Shown here piece after piece: positions 1 to 8,462 of a stretch of 64,000 nt of DNA (position 1 is the first letter of the stretch; each line of letters starts with the position of its first letter). The translations under genes were made by a program, and so were the position numbers. The notes under the pieces are model-generated. The model ran no database searches and was not told where the DNA came from. It saw only the letters and a list, made by a program, of their open reading frames with translations. This DNA is from [Leptolyngbya] sp. PCC 7376 (GTDB lineage: Bacteria > Cyanobacteriota > Cyanobacteriia > Cyanobacteriales > MRBY01), in NCBI RefSeq assembly GCF_000316605.1, contig NC_019683.1, forward strand, positions 1,100,036 to 1,164,035. The letters run 5' to 3'.

Positions 1-327
1 ATTGATAGTGAAAGTACGATTACTAAAAATGGTTTTGTCAAACATCTTTTCACCTATGGAAGTTTTCAAGGTCAACCCCCAATCATTCCATCAATAGGAA
101 TTGAACTAAAGTCTTATCAGATTGCGCTACCTTACCCTCCAACCAAAGAAAGTTACTCTATTGGATGGGAGGTTTCCTCTCCTAGAATGCCGAATCAACG
201 TGGAGTTTATCTTATTGAGTGCTTTCAGGAAAAAGAGCAATATTATTTTTCAGTCTCTTCTCATGAATGGCCTCAAGGAGAGGAGGACGAAGAAAATTTT
301 AGACGAACTCAATCAATATCTCATTGA
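1..327 (+). CDS. 3' end of an unidentified protein (partial)
   Basis: The first frame is open from the first base to a TGA at 325-327, giving 108 residues without a start, so this is the C-terminal part of a gene that begins outside the window. The translation looks like a real soluble protein (mixed hydrophobic and polar residues, with a QYYFSVSSHEWPQ stretch), but I recognise no family. The overlapping frame that runs on to about 349 ends in a credible helical tail (KKILDELNQYLIEKNFLSI), so a frameshift near 285-300 is possible. The next gene converges on it from the other strand. Confidence 0.45.
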   Translation: MDSESTITKNGFVKHLFTYGSFQGQPPIIPSIGIELKSYQIALPYPPTKESYSIGWEVSSPRMPNQRGVYLIECFQEKEQYYFSVSSHEWPQGEEDEENFRRTQSISH

Positions 328-368
328 AAAAAATTTCCTAAGTATATGACCTTTAAAATACTCCGTTA

Positions 369-1142
369 TTAGAAGATACGATCTAGGAATGTAAGTAGTT
401 CATCCCAAGATTGAGTATCAGCTTTTGCGTTGTAATCTTTGGAACCCCAAGGTGTAAAAGAGTGGAGAACATTCCCATAAAGCTCCATGCTGTAAGAGAC
501 ATTCGCTTCAGTTAAATCTTTTGCCAAGGCTGTTACTTCATCCATTCCAGAAACTGGATCAGCAGTGCCATGGAGCACTAAGACTTCGCCAGTTGTTTTG
601 CTGTAATCCTGGCCTTCGGGTAAAACGAGTCCACCATGGAAAGAGATAAATCCATCTAAGTCTGCACCAGTGCGTGCGAGTTCCAATATTGCTGAACCAC
701 CAAAGCAATAACCCATTACTGCAACTTTCTCTGGGTCAACGCCCTCAAGTTCTTTCGCAACTTCTAAACCTGCGAATAATCTTTCTTGCATCAGAGGGCG
801 ATCGCCGTACAACTTGCCACTAGCTGCGCGGGATTCTTCAACGTTAGTGGGCCGCAGTTCTTTGCCGTAGAGATCAGCAGCGAAAACTGTATAGCCTTGA
901 GTTGCCAACATCTCAGCACGTTTTTGTTCGTAGGTACCTAGACCATTCCAATCATGAATGAGCATCACAATTGGTTGTTCATCACCAAATCCTTCATTCC
1001 GCGCGACATAGCCTTCAAATGGTTCTCCGGCGATTTCGTAGTCCAAAACTTTAGTTGTGATTTGAGCATTAGCGTTAAATGTCCAACAGAGAATGGCGAT
1101 CGCCGCCACGAGAAAACCATAGAAAAAACGTCGCAAACTCAT
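369..1142 (-). CDS. dienelactone hydrolase family protein, secreted
   Basis: An alpha/beta hydrolase of the dienelactone hydrolase family, 257 residues. Residues 1-26 form a signal peptide (hydrophobic core, ending ANA), so it probably acts in the periplasm or outside the cell. The catalytic triad can be read directly: nucleophile Cys146 in GYCFGGS, Asp195 in HGTADPVSG and His227 in NVLHSF. A cysteine nucleophile is the family hallmark. The family hydrolyses lactones and esters, but the natural substrate of the cyanobacterial members is unknown to me. The gene is divergent from the b561-like gene at 1373 and convergent with the partial gene at the left edge. Confidence 0.85.
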   Translation of the reverse strand: MSLRRFFYGFLVAAIAILCWTFNANAQITTKVLDYEIAGEPFEGYVARNEGFGDEQPIVMLIHDWNGLGTYEQKRAEMLATQGYTVFAADLYGKELRPTNVEESRAASGKLYGDRPLMQERLFAGLEVAKELEGVDPEKVAVMGYCFGGSAILELARTGADLDGFISFHGGLVLPEGQDYSKTTGEVLVLHGTADPVSGMDEVTALAKDLTEANVSYSMELYGNVLHSFTPWGSKDYNAKADTQSWDELLTFLDRIF

Positions 1143-1372
1143 AGAAAAAAAGGTTCAGAAACTGATGTTAGCGACATTGTACGGATTCTGGAAATGTTTT
1201 ACCTTGCCCCGATGGCATAGAAAAATCAAGTTGATCAGGCGAGATTCACCCATAGTCTTTTATCAATGATTGTTGATTTTTAGATAAAACTATTCCTATA
1301 GGTGGACGGCGATCGCCCCAGTGAATTAGTTAGCGTGAGAATCGATGAGCAAAAGACCTTTAAGCAATCGCC

Positions 1373-1969
1373 ATGACGACCCCTTCCGCTCCCCCAAAAT
1401 CTCAGACTAAAGTTTCTAAACCCCGACGAAATTCAGCATTTCAGCATTTGATGTCTGTGCACTGGTGGATGGCGAATCTCTACGGAATTTTGTTTATCGG
1501 CGGGTGGTTTATGGTGCAGTTTGGCGAAGGTCTTTCTTTCCGTGGCTCCCTCTACAATTTCCACAAATCCATCGGTATCGTCACAGTAATGCTGCTAAGT
1601 TGGCGCATTTTAGTACTGCTGCGAGTTTGGTGGCGCAAGTATACAAAACATCGCCCCAAGTTATCCCGTCAATGGTTTAAGAAAGTCGCCCTACACACTT
1701 CCCTCTACATTTTTATGTGGGCAGTTCCTGTAACGGGGATTTTCCTTTCCAACTCCTTTAAAGCCAATAACGTCAAACTGTTTGGCATCGTATTACCCGA
1801 CTTATTTCCCCAGAATGATGCCGCAATCGAATTAGCTAGGAGCTTTCATTTTTGGTTCGCTTACATATTCCTTGCATTCACAATTTTGCATAGCATCGAC
1901 CAATGGAAAGTCCTACGTTCATGGTGGCGACGGACAAATAAGTGGTTTCGCAAGAAAGTTTTAAGTTAG
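1373..1969 (+). CDS. cytochrome b561-type membrane protein
   Basis: A 198-residue membrane protein with about four hydrophobic segments (roughly 32-50, 66-84, 107-126 and 159-174) and histidines placed like di-heme b ligands: His30, His64, His108, His159 and His173. This matches the bacterial cytochrome b561 (CybB-like) family, which passes electrons across or into the membrane. The N-terminus is basic and proline-rich, and the C-terminus is Trp/Arg/Lys-rich, which puts both ends in the cytoplasm by the positive-inside rule. The electron donor and acceptor cannot be inferred. The gene stands alone, with about 200 bases before the MerA-like gene. Confidence 0.75.
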   Translation: MTTPSAPPKSQTKVSKPRRNSAFQHLMSVHWWMANLYGILFIGGWFMVQFGEGLSFRGSLYNFHKSIGIVTVMLLSWRILVLLRVWWRKYTKHRPKLSRQWFKKVALHTSLYIFMWAVPVTGIFLSNSFKANNVKLFGIVLPDLFPQNDAAIELARSFHFWFAYIFLAFTILHSIDQWKVLRSWWRRTNKWFRKKVLS

Positions 1970-2175
1970 CGACGATAGTTTGTCTTCCAGCAGCACACGC
2001 ATGAATTCGTCGGGAAAGCTAGCTACCTGAGAGAAATCTAAACCAAATGAGCAAAAATGTAAGCGATCGCTAGGTAAGAGTTGAAAGTTTCCTTAGAATC
2101 TCCGTTTAGGGGTTTTCTTCTGATGATTTTTAAGCACAATGAAATCAGTAGAGATGTCCGAGGGGGCTAAGCATT

Positions 2176-3612
2176 GTGGCTGTAGATTACGATATCGTCA
2201 TTATTGGCGGCGGTTCAGGTGGTTTGGTTGTGGCAAGTGCCGCAGCTCAGCTCAAGGCGAAAGTTGCCCTTGTCGAGAAAAATAAGCTTGGTGGTGATTG
2301 TCTCTGGTATGGCTGTGTTCCGAGTAAATCACTCATCCACGCAGCACGGGTTGCCTATGAGGTTAAAGAGGGTGGTCGCGTTGGCGTTTATACTCAACCC
2401 CCCGAAATAAAATTTGCAGAAGCGATGGGTCATGTCAAAAAGGCGATCGCCGCGATTGAGCCTAACGATTCCCCTGAGAGATTTGAAGGCTTGGGCGTAG
2501 AAGTTATTTTTGGTAGCGGACAATTTACAGATCCGAAAACCTTTGAGGTTAATGGCAGGAAACTGACTGCACGGGCATTTGTGGTGTCTACAGGCTCTAG
2601 TCCAGCGATTCCCCCTGTAGAGGGTCTCAAAGAAGCAGGTTTTCTCACCAACGAACAAGTTTTCTCTTTAACTGAGCAGCCCGAATCTCTCGCCGTCATC
2701 GGTTCAGGGCCAATTGGTTGTGAATTGGGTCAATCGTTCCATCGCCTCGGAACAGAAGTAACTCTCTTCTCCAGTCGCGATCGCCTGATGCCAAAAGAAG
2801 ATCCAGATGCCGCAGAAGTGATCGAACAGCAATTCGCGAGGGAAAACCTTAAGGTTCTCAAAAAAGCACGTCTAAAGCGAGTCGAAGTGATAAAAGGCAA
2901 AAAGCACTTATTCACTGAAGATGATTCCCAAGCGGCGGCGATCGTTGATGAAATTCTGATTGCCACAGGTCGAACTCCCAACGTTAACTCCCTAAACCTG
3001 GAGGCTGCGGGCGTTGATTTCGACAAAAAAGGGATTCATGTCAATGAAAAACTCCAAACCACAAATAGCAATATTTTTGCTTGTGGCGATGTGATCGGCG
3101 GCTATCAATTTACCCATGTGGCAGGCTATGAGGCGGTTACAGTACTACAAAATGCCCTCAACCCGCTGCCGATTTTCCTGAAAAGTATTGATTATCGTGT
3201 GATTCCTTGGGCAACCTTTACCGATCCTGAGGTAGCGCGAGTGGGTATGACTGAGGAACAAGCTCGTAAACGTTATGCCGATGTGATTGTGCTCAAACTG
3301 CCCTTCGCTGAAGTGGATCGTGCTCAAGCGGAAGATGCCACTGTTGGTTTCAACAAAATCATCACCCGTAAAAATGGCGAAATCCTTGGAGCACATATGG
3401 TGGGAAAGATGGCAGGTGAACTGATTCAAGAAATCGTTTTAGCGATGGCAAATAGGTTACCCGTGTCTGCTCTAACCGGAATTCACATTTACCCCACGCT
3501 CTCGGAAGTGAACAGCAAAACGGGCTTATTGCTCTCGAAGAAAAAATATGCAGAGAATGAAAACCTCCAAGGCTTCCTCACAAAGTTCTTTAACTTCCTG
3601 CGATCGCTCTAG
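2176..3612 (+). CDS. MerA-like pyridine nucleotide-disulfide oxidoreductase
   Basis: A class I flavoprotein disulfide reductase of 478 residues. It has an N-terminal FAD Rossmann motif (GGGSGG, 11-16), the redox pair Cys42-x4-Cys47 in GGDCLWYGCVPS, an NAD(P)H-binding GSGPIG motif, the second FAD motif around NIFACGDVIGG, and the dimer-interface IHIYPTLSEV with the catalytic His. It lacks the N-terminal metal-binding domain and the C-terminal vicinal cysteines of true mercuric reductase, so mercury reduction is doubtful; homologues are often labelled mercuric reductase by similarity. The GTG start at 2176 is supported by the purine-rich GAGGGGG just upstream. A hairpin terminator follows. Confidence 0.85.
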   Translation: MAVDYDIVIIGGGSGGLVVASAAAQLKAKVALVEKNKLGGDCLWYGCVPSKSLIHAARVAYEVKEGGRVGVYTQPPEIKFAEAMGHVKKAIAAIEPNDSPERFEGLGVEVIFGSGQFTDPKTFEVNGRKLTARAFVVSTGSSPAIPPVEGLKEAGFLTNEQVFSLTEQPESLAVIGSGPIGCELGQSFHRLGTEVTLFSSRDRLMPKEDPDAAEVIEQQFARENLKVLKKARLKRVEVIKGKKHLFTEDDSQAAAIVDEILIATGRTPNVNSLNLEAAGVDFDKKGIHVNEKLQTTNSNIFACGDVIGGYQFTHVAGYEAVTVLQNALNPLPIFLKSIDYRVIPWATFTDPEVARVGMTEEQARKRYADVIVLKLPFAEVDRAQAEDATVGFNKIITRKNGEILGAHMVGKMAGELIQEIVLAMANRLPVSALTGIHIYPTLSEVNSKTGLLLSKKKYAENENLQGFLTKFFNFLRSL

Positions 3613-3633
3613 ATCAAAATTCTTGTCGTATAA

Positions 3634-3667
3634 GGTTCAGGTCATTCTTTTAACCTGAGCCTTTTTT
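3634..3667 (+). terminator. rho-independent terminator after the MerA-like gene
   Basis: The arms GGTTCAGG (3634-3641) and CCTGAGCC (3654-3661) pair over 8 bp with one G-U, across a 12-base loop, followed by TTTTTT. Confidence 0.8.
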
Positions 3668-3780
3668 ATGAAAAAATCACTTTCATCTGCCGGAATAGTT
3701 TTTCATAATCAGAAGTTCTATTCACAGAATCTTCATACAAAAAGAAGACAAAATAACTATATGTTGAGCAGATTTAGACC

Positions 3781-4143
3781 TTAATGTCGGAACCCGTATT
3801 TCAAGGAAAAATACTGAACATTAAAATTTTGTAGCGGTGCTTTTAACTTTTCTAGTTCACTCTCAGAGCCATGCACTTCGACACGCACTAACTCAGAGAT
3901 TTGCAAAGCTTGGTTTAGAATTCCTCCAACATTAGCGAGGTGAAAGAGTACACCATCTGCATCGCTGTAAGACTCACGACATCGGACTTCCGAGCCATTT
4001 ATACTAAAACTGTAGTGCAAACATTTTTTCTCTTTTTTTGTCTTCTCAACGAAGCATTCGCACAGCTGTAAAAAGTCTTCTATATTTTCTTCGGGAACCT
4101 TGAAGTGGGGATAGACAGAACAAGATGTATCTGACTTTGCCAT
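3781..4143 (-). CDS. ABM-domain-like small protein
   Basis: A 120-residue protein resembling the antibiotic-biosynthesis-monooxygenase (ABM) type of dimeric alpha-beta barrel. It opens with a strand (HFKVPEENIEDF), then a helix containing CECFVEKTKKEKKCL, then a central strand (HYSFSINGSEVRCRESYSD) and a helix with DGVLFHLANVGGIL. Members of the fold include quinol monooxygenases, but many are uncharacterised. Six cysteines in 120 residues is high for a cytoplasmic protein. The fold call rests on the pattern of the strands and the ES(Y)xD motif; the function is unknown. About 200 non-coding bases separate it from terD. Confidence 0.6.
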   Translation of the reverse strand: MAKSDTSCSVYPHFKVPEENIEDFLQLCECFVEKTKKEKKCLHYSFSINGSEVRCRESYSDADGVLFHLANVGGILNQALQISELVRVEVHGSESELEKLKAPLQNFNVQYFSLKYGFRH

Positions 4144-4338
4144 TTAAATAATGTCTCCTGATAGATATTTACGTTTAACTCTTAGATTTTTTAAACGCAG
4201 AGTTTTTCAATGTAAATAGCACCTTTGGCCCCAGATTATATCATTGTCATTTCACTGAAGAGTTCAGCCAAATCAACGAGTTTTTCTGGGGAATTGGTAG
4301 TTTGACTATCAGCCTTCAAGGTCTGACGCTATGGCAGT

Positions 4339-4911
4339 TTATTGGTAACGATCAACGAGGGTTTGAAGTCCACCTTGATAAGCATCGCCTATCGCATTGA
4401 GTTGCCATTCGCCATTAACCTTGGCCACACTCGCCATAATTAGCGCGGTTTCATTAGAGAATTGCTGTTCTAGGGAATAGCGTAAAACTTCTTTTTTTGT
4501 TTCGACATCAACGAGTCGGACAAAAGCATTTTGGACTGAGCCAAAGGTTTGTTTACGTTCTTCACCTTCATAAATAGATACTGCAATCACGATGGATTCC
4601 ACATCGGCAGGAACTTTGCGGAAATCAACGATTAAAACTTCGTCATCACCTTCCCCTGCACCAGTACGATTGTCGCCCATTAGTTTTACAGATTTGTCGG
4701 GATCGGGACTGGTCAAGTTATTGTAAAAAATAAAGTGCTGATCGGATATGAGCTTACCGTTCGTTCCCAGCATAAAAATCGACGCGTCGAGGTCAAAGTC
4801 CATCCCGCCCTGTTGTTTGACATCCCAGCCGAGACCGATAAAACCGGCATTGAGACTGGGGGCAGCTTTTTTAAGGGAGATTCCTTGTCCTTTTTTTAGA
4901 CTAATGCTCAT
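4339..4911 (-). CDS. terD: TerD family protein
   Basis: A 190-residue TerD domain protein. The pattern is typical: an N-terminal LKKGQGISLKK, GLGWDV, the DFDLDASIFML calcium-binding strand with clustered acidic residues, then GDNRTGAGEGDDE and IVIAVSIYEGEERKQTFG. TerD proteins bind Ca2+ and belong to tellurite and general stress-response modules, but here no other ter gene lies nearby, so this is an orphan copy. It starts back-to-back with lpxD, with the two ATG codons only about 20 bases apart, so each promoter must lie at least partly within the other gene. Confidence 0.9.
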   Translation of the reverse strand: MSISLKKGQGISLKKAAPSLNAGFIGLGWDVKQQGGMDFDLDASIFMLGTNGKLISDQHFIFYNNLTSPDPDKSVKLMGDNRTGAGEGDDEVLIVDFRKVPADVESIVIAVSIYEGEERKQTFGSVQNAFVRLVDVETKKEVLRYSLEQQFSNETALIMASVAKVNGEWQLNAIGDAYQGGLQTLVDRYQ

Positions 4912-4931
4912 TTTCTGTGGATAAAAATTCG

Positions 4932-5951
4932 ATGAACGTTTCTGAAATTTTGCAGGCTCTACCGCCTGATCTCATTATCGATCATTCTTTGGCGGATGAT
5001 CCCGATATTACGGGAGTTGCTGCGGTTGATGAGGCGATCGCCACCCAGATTAGTTATGTGGAAGGGGGCAAATTCGCGGCAATGGTGGGCAAGACTGAGG
5101 CTAAGGCTTTAGTACTACCAAACGATAAAGATTTACAACAACAGGCAACGGAACGGGGTATTGCTTGGGTCAGCACGAAAGCGCCACGGTTATTATTTGC
5201 GGCAGTCATTAAAATTTTCTATCAGCCATTCCGTCCGATGGCTGGCATTCATCCGACAGCAATTATCGATCCATCAGCAATTTTGGGAGAAGAGGTTGCC
5301 ATCGGTGCTCATGTGGTGATTTATGCCAATGCGAAGATCGGCGATCGCACGGCCATCATGCCTAATGCGGTAGTTTATCCCGATGTTGAAATTGGCGACA
5401 ACTGTTTACTCCATGCCAACTGTACGATTCATGAGCGAGCAAAGATTGGTAATAATTGCGTGATCCATAGTGGCGCAGTGATTGGAGCAGAAGGGTTTGG
5501 GTTTGTGCCAAGTCCGACGGGCTGGTTCAAGATGGAACAATCGGGCATTGTGGTGCTCGAAGATGGCGTGGAAATTGGCTGTAATTCCGCTGTTGATCGT
5601 CCCGCAGTCGGTGAAACCCGCATTAAAGCAGATACCAAACTGGATAATTTGGTGCATGTTGCCCACGGTTCTGTGGTGGGTTCAAATTGTGCGTTGGCAG
5701 CGCAAGTTGGTTTGGCTGGCGGGGTAACGGTTGGGAATCAAGTATTGCTTGGTGGTCAAGTCGGTGTCGCGAATCAGGCAGTCATCGGTGATGGGGCGAT
5801 CGCCACGGCTCAGACAGGTATTAACAACAAAGTCGCTGCGGGAGAAATTGTCTCGGGCAGCCCAGCAGTTCCCAACGCCATTTACCTCAAAGCTTCGGCG
5901 ATTTACAAGCGTTTGCCAGAAATGTACAAAGCCTTCCGCAAGCTTAAATAG
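4932..5951 (+). CDS. lpxD: UDP-3-O-acylglucosamine N-acyltransferase LpxD
   Basis: The lipid A biosynthesis enzyme that adds the N-linked acyl chain to UDP-3-O-acyl-glucosamine, on the cytoplasmic side of the inner membrane. From the ATG at 4932 it has 339 residues: an N-terminal uridine-binding domain (about 1-100), a left-handed beta helix of hexapeptide repeats from about 105 to 300 (for example IGDRTAIMPNAVVY), and a C-terminal helical tail. The catalytic histidine should be His245 in NLVHVAHG. A GTG at 4917 would add five residues, but the ATG fits the family N-terminus (MNVSEIL) better. The flanking terD is divergent. Confidence 0.92.
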   Translation: MNVSEILQALPPDLIIDHSLADDPDITGVAAVDEAIATQISYVEGGKFAAMVGKTEAKALVLPNDKDLQQQATERGIAWVSTKAPRLLFAAVIKIFYQPFRPMAGIHPTAIIDPSAILGEEVAIGAHVVIYANAKIGDRTAIMPNAVVYPDVEIGDNCLLHANCTIHERAKIGNNCVIHSGAVIGAEGFGFVPSPTGWFKMEQSGIVVLEDGVEIGCNSAVDRPAVGETRIKADTKLDNLVHVAHGSVVGSNCALAAQVGLAGGVTVGNQVLLGGQVGVANQAVIGDGAIATAQTGINNKVAAGEIVSGSPAVPNAIYLKASAIYKRLPEMYKAFRKLK

Positions 5952-6181
5952 AACTTTATGAAATAGTAGAATTCACCTCTATTTTTAGAAAATATTGCTA
6001 ATAAAAATAAAAATTCGTCAGCTTATTTTTTTAAGTAATACATTCCAAAATATTTATCTTGATTTTTTTTAAACTTACAAAGTCCAAATTATCAAATAGA
6101 ATCCCCAAAGAAATGATTATTGCTCATTCTTGCGAAAGGCAACAATCACTATGTTTTGTTTATGAAAGAGGATTGTAAATA
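5952..6181. other. AT-rich intergenic region before the EF-Tu paralogue
   Basis: A stretch of 230 bases that is much richer in A and T than the flanking genes, with A and T runs and no HIP1 octamer. A purine-rich GAGG about 10 bases before 6182 can serve as ribosome binding site for the following gene. I see no convincing promoter or hairpin. Confidence 0.5.
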
Positions 6182-7339
6182 ATGAAACCTTACATCAATG
6201 TAGGAACAATTGGCCATGTTAACCACGGGAAAACGACACTAACAGCGGCCCTTACAACTGTATTGGCTAAATTACATGGTGGAAAACCTTATGAATTTCG
6301 TTCTATCAATAATGCACAAACAGAAGAGGTAATGGGTCTCAAAATCGCGACTTCCCATGTGGAATATGAAACCTCAACTCGCCGCTATAGTCAGACAGAT
6401 CACCCAACACATACTGACTACGTCCAAAGCATAATTGTCGGCGCAGTCCCAGATGCTCGTATTTTAGTAGTTTCTGCCGCAGAAGACCTAATGCCCGAGA
6501 CCCGTGAGCAAATTCGGCTATGTCGCCAAGCGAGTGTCCCATCTATCATCGTTTTCATAAATAAATGTGACATGGTAGAAGAGGAAGAGCTTTTAGAATT
6601 AGTGGAAATGGAAGTTAGGAAATTACTAACTGAGTATGGTTTCCCTGGTGATGATTTACCAGTTATCCGAGGTTCGGCATTAGGTGCTCTCCACGGTGAA
6701 GAACAATGGGAAGCGAAAATTGTTGAGCTTGCTGAAGTTCTAGATACTTACATTTCTGAAGCAGTACAAGCTATTGATCAACCCTTCTTAATGCCTATTG
6801 AAAACGTATTTTCTGTTCAAGGCCGAGGGACTTTTGTAACAGGTTGTATTGAGCAAGGTATTCTCACTGTAGGAGATGAAGTCGCAATTGTTGGCATAAA
6901 AGAAACGGTGAGTACCACATGTACTGAGATTGAGAGATTCCGTAGGCTTCTTCATGAAGGTCAAGCAGGAGAAAATATTGGGGCTTTGCTTCGTGGAACA
7001 AAAAGAGACGAAGTAGAACGGGGGCAAGTCCTGGCTGCACCGGGATCGATTACACCTCATACTAAGTTTGAAGCAGAAGTATACATGCTAAGTAAAGACG
7101 AAGGTGGTCGTCATACTCCGTTTTTTAAGGGATATCGTCCTCAGTTCTACTTCCGAACCGTGGATGTTACTGGAAATATTGAATTACCAGAAGGGGTAGA
7201 GATGGTATTACCGGGTGACAATATCAAAATGATTGTAGAGCTGATCGCTCCGATTGCTATGGATGAAGGTCTACACTTTGCTATCCATGAAGGTAGTCGA
7301 ACAGTGGGGGTCGGTGTAGTTGCTAAAATTTTTGATTGA
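6182..7339 (+). CDS. divergent second elongation factor Tu
   Basis: A full-length EF-Tu relative of 385 residues with all three domains, which bind GTP and aminoacyl-tRNA in canonical EF-Tu. Kept: the GKTT P-loop, NKCD, GSAL, the catalytic His (His77, E. coli His84) and long identical stretches in domains II-III (for example [19 protein letters not shown]). Changed (E. coli numbering): Asp21 to Asn in GHVNHGKT, Arg58 to Met and Thr61 to Lys in switch I (MGLKIA for RGITIN), Asn63 to Ala, and Cys81/Gly83 to His/Thr in DHPTHTDY for DCPGHADY. The Thr and Gly normally contact Mg2+ and the gamma phosphate, so nucleotide cycling should be altered. The N-terminal SKEKFERTK stretch is missing. It sits outside any ribosomal operon, lacks HIP1 sites, and resembles proteobacterial rather than cyanobacterial EF-Tu in several indels. 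The domain call is certain; the function is unknown. Confidence 0.9.
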   Translation: MKPYINVGTIGHVNHGKTTLTAALTTVLAKLHGGKPYEFRSINNAQTEEVMGLKIATSHVEYETSTRRYSQTDHPTHTDYVQSIIVGAVPDARILVVSAAEDLMPETREQIRLCRQASVPSIIVFINKCDMVEEEELLELVEMEVRKLLTEYGFPGDDLPVIRGSALGALHGEEQWEAKIVELAEVLDTYISEAVQAIDQPFLMPIENVFSVQGRGTFVTGCIEQGILTVGDEVAIVGIKETVSTTCTEIERFRRLLHEGQAGENIGALLRGTKRDEVERGQVLAAPGSITPHTKFEAEVYMLSKDEGGRHTPFFKGYRPQFYFRTVDVTGNIELPEGVEMVLPGDNIKMIVELIAPIAMDEGLHFAIHEGSRTVGVGVVAKIFD

Positions 7340-7377
7340 AAAGCTAATCATCACAGTAAAGTTAAAAAAATCAAATC

Positions 7378-8430
7378 TTAAATAACGGAATTTGTTGGGG
7401 CGGCCACACGCAATTCTTCGTCCTTTGCCAATAACTTTTCAATGGCACCATCGAGCAAGGCATGACCTTCGGTGGTGCTATTAATTTTGGTGAGTTTATC
7501 CCGCAATTCCGCTGCCCCAGGAAAGCCTTTGCAATACCAAGTGAGATGTTTCCGCGACTGAAAAATGCCCTTTTGACCTTTGTATTCCCAGAGACCATCC
7601 AAGTGCTCTTTCGCGCATTGCATCATTTCAATGGCCGTCGGTTGCGGCAACTTTTCTCCTGTCCGCAAAAAGTGCTCAATTTCTCCCACCAAAAACGGAT
7701 AACCCAACGTCCCCCGCGAACACATCACCCCATCAGCTTTTGTTTCTCGTAAACAGGCGATCGCCGCATCCACCGAAAAAATATCCCCATTCGCAATCAC
7801 TGGAATCGATAAAGCCTCCTTCACCTTGCGAATCCATTCCCATTTAGCTATGCCTTTGTAACCTTGTTCTCGCGTGCGACCGTGAACTGTCAACATCATT
7901 GCGCCCGCATCCTCTAACCGTCGCGCAAAATCGAGAATTGTAATCTCATCATCTTTCCAACCGATGCGTGTTTTCACTGTCACCGGAATATCCACTGCTT
8001 CGACAACAGCTTTGACAATCTCCACTGCCACTTCAGGTTGCCGTAATAGAGAACTACCTCCCCCTTTTTTCGTAATCTTATTGACTGGACAGCCCATATT
8101 GATGTCAATAGTTTGCGCCCCTTCCGCCACCGCTTTTTGAGCTGCTTCCCCCATAAAATCCGGACGACAATCGAATAACTGGATACTCACCGGATGTTCA
8201 TTAGCATCCAGTTCCATCAGGCGTGGCAACTCCGCCAAATGATGAATTTCCTTCGCATTCACCATTTCCGTATACATCATCGACTGCGGTGCATACCGAC
8301 GAACCAATCGCCGAAACACCAAATCCGTCACTCCCGACAAAGGCGCTTGCAAGACCCGACTCCGAAAAGTAACATCACCAATCTGTAGCGGCGATCGCCA
8401 AAAATCGAGTTCCGCTTGAGTTACTTGCAT
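7378..8430 (-). CDS. dusB: tRNA-dihydrouridine synthase, DusB type
   Basis: An FMN enzyme that reduces specific uridines in the tRNA D-loop with NADPH. The 350-residue protein shows the TIM-barrel signatures in order: [10 protein letters not shown] near 28-36 (FMN phosphate region), the catalytic Cys114 in [48 protein letters not shown] and [10 protein letters not shown] helical tRNA-binding domain follows from about residue 255. The GCPxxKxxxxGGGSxLL spacing is that of the DusB/NifR3 group. It converges on the divergent EF-Tu gene, with under 40 bases between the stops. Confidence 0.92.
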   Translation of the reverse strand: MQVTQAELDFWRSPLQIGDVTFRSRVLQAPLSGVTDLVFRRLVRRYAPQSMMYTEMVNAKEIHHLAELPRLMELDANEHPVSIQLFDCRPDFMGEAAQKAVAEGAQTIDINMGCPVNKITKKGGGSSLLRQPEVAVEIVKAVVEAVDIPVTVKTRIGWKDDEITILDFARRLEDAGAMMLTVHGRTREQGYKGIAKWEWIRKVKEALSIPVIANGDIFSVDAAIACLRETKADGVMCSRGTLGYPFLVGEIEHFLRTGEKLPQPTAIEMMQCAKEHLDGLWEYKGQKGIFQSRKHLTWYCKGFPGAAELRDKLTKINSTTEGHALLDGAIEKLLAKDEELRVAAPTNSVI

Positions 8431-8462
8431 CGCCTTTCCAAGAAATCTTTAGACCTAATCTA

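Noticed and set aside
122-349. Open frame of 75 residues on the + strand near the left edge
   Set aside because: It overlaps the better-looking partial frame 1-327; only its last 20 codons look natural, so it is noted as a possible frameshifted tail rather than a gene.
2329-3429. Several antisense frames across the MerA-like gene
   Set aside because: They overlap a strongly conserved flavoprotein and show no family features.
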